DNA from: Terriglobales bacterium
Lineage (GTDB): Bacteria; Acidobacteriota; Terriglobia; Terriglobales; Acidobacteriaceae
Assembly (NCBI GenBank): GCA_030043575.1
Contig: JASHXK010000221.1
Coordinates: forward strand, 1 to 6,309
Length of the DNA stretch: 6,309 bases
Direction: 5' to 3'
Shown: positions 5,950 to 6,309 of the stretch, in pieces
Layout of the letters: the number at the start of each line of letters is the position of its first letter
Position numbering within the stretch: position 1 is the stretch's first letter
Notes under the pieces: generated by a model
Told to the model about the DNA's origin: nothing
The model's database searches: none
What the model saw: the letters and a program-made list of their open reading frames with translations, nothing else
Made by a program: the position numbers and the translations under genes

Positions 5950-6309
5950 TTATTGCGTGGTCTCCGTAGTGATGATGCCGCTGGGGCCGGCCTTTTCGGC
6001 CTTGGCCTTCTTAGTTGCCATGGTCTTATCGACCCAATCGTCAGCGGTTTTCAGGTCCGTTTTGCGAGCCTCGGCATCGTCACACTCGTATTCGGCGCGC
6101 TGGCGATAGAGTAGGTTGAGATACGCCATGGCATCGTCGTAGTCGGGACGAAGCTGCAGCGCCTTCTGCAGATTGGTGATACCGTCCTCGACCTTCTGCG
6201 CATTCGCTTCCTTCAGCTGGTCGCAGGCTTTCTTGTCCTTAAGCTCGTCGGTCGGCTTCAAACCCAACTCGGCGCGAGCCTTCTGATCCGGTTGATATGC
6301 CTCCATCCA
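5950..6309 (-). CDS. Tetratricopeptide-repeat protein, C-terminal part (5' end missing)
   Basis: The frame is open to the window edge (TGG at 6309-6307, before an ATG at 6306), and the visible 119 residues read as the end of a longer protein, so the ATG is taken as internal. A TPR-like helix pair spans about residues 36-66: VEDGITNLQKALQLRPDYDD, then AMAYLNLLYRQRAEYECDD. A second helix (TDLKTADDWVDKTMATKKAK) follows, then a short flexible tail ending TTETTQ. The blocks RPDYDDAMAYLNLLYR and LKTADDWVDKTM recall a TPR protein family common in Acidobacteriota, often exported and sometimes lipoproteins; any signal peptide would lie outside the window. TPRs mediate protein contacts; no partner can be named. 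It is followed by a strong terminator, so it ends its transcript. Confidence 0.85.
   Translation of the reverse strand, partial: WMEAYQPDQKARAELGLKPTDELKDKKACDQLKEANAQKVEDGITNLQKALQLRPDYDDAMAYLNLLYRQRAEYECDDAEARKTDLKTADDWVDKTMATKKAKAEKAGPSGIITTETTQ

Noticed and set aside
5726..6109. Possible 127-residue plus-strand protein
   Set aside because: Half of it is antisense to the TPR protein gene, it runs through a terminator, and no family is recognisable.

Overview
The window looks like chromosomal DNA of an Acidobacteriota species (Terriglobia-like). This rests on the gene families seen: a secreted GloVer-repeat protein, a fusion of a winged-helix DNA-binding domain, one membrane helix and a long TPR region ending in an FLSLWKDAEP / ILKQAKAEYAKL tail, and a TPR protein with the block RPDYDDAMAYLNLLYR. 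All three are recognised from memory of acidobacterial proteins, not from a search. No transposase, integrase, tRNA, rRNA or CRISPR array was found.

Layout. (1) 1-465, plus: the 3' part of a NarL/DesR-type response regulator, cut by the window edge. (2) 554-582: a good sigma70-type promoter, followed by the secreted repeat protein at 667-2652 (plus). That protein has a signal peptide, a propeller-like N-terminal half and seven GloVer repeats. A strong intrinsic terminator with a GAAA tetraloop follows at 2671-2700. (3) 2723-5233, minus: a convergent 836-residue membrane-anchored transcription regulator (OmpR/CadC-type winged helix, transmembrane helix, TolB/FlgO-like domain, TPRs), starting at GTG. 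(4) 5234-5949: a 716-bp region without a convincing protein gene. Next to the regulator it holds a perfect TATAAT and two sets of short direct repeats of the kind bound by PhoB/OmpR-type winged helices. Beyond these it holds a dense run of hairpins (5409-5694), several of which abut exactly, followed by an oligo-T run at 5742-5747. (5) 5899-5924: an intrinsic terminator on the minus strand, serving the 3' part of a TPR protein at 5950-6309 (minus), also cut by the window edge.

The genes do not form one operon: neighbours face each other or are separated by their own promoter or terminator. The regulator's promoter carries candidate autoregulatory sites. The most unusual item is the hairpin-rich stretch upstream of the regulator, which I propose as a plus-strand structured RNA of about 400 nt, not matched to any RNA family I can recall. 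It is a hypothesis from hand-found base pairing only.
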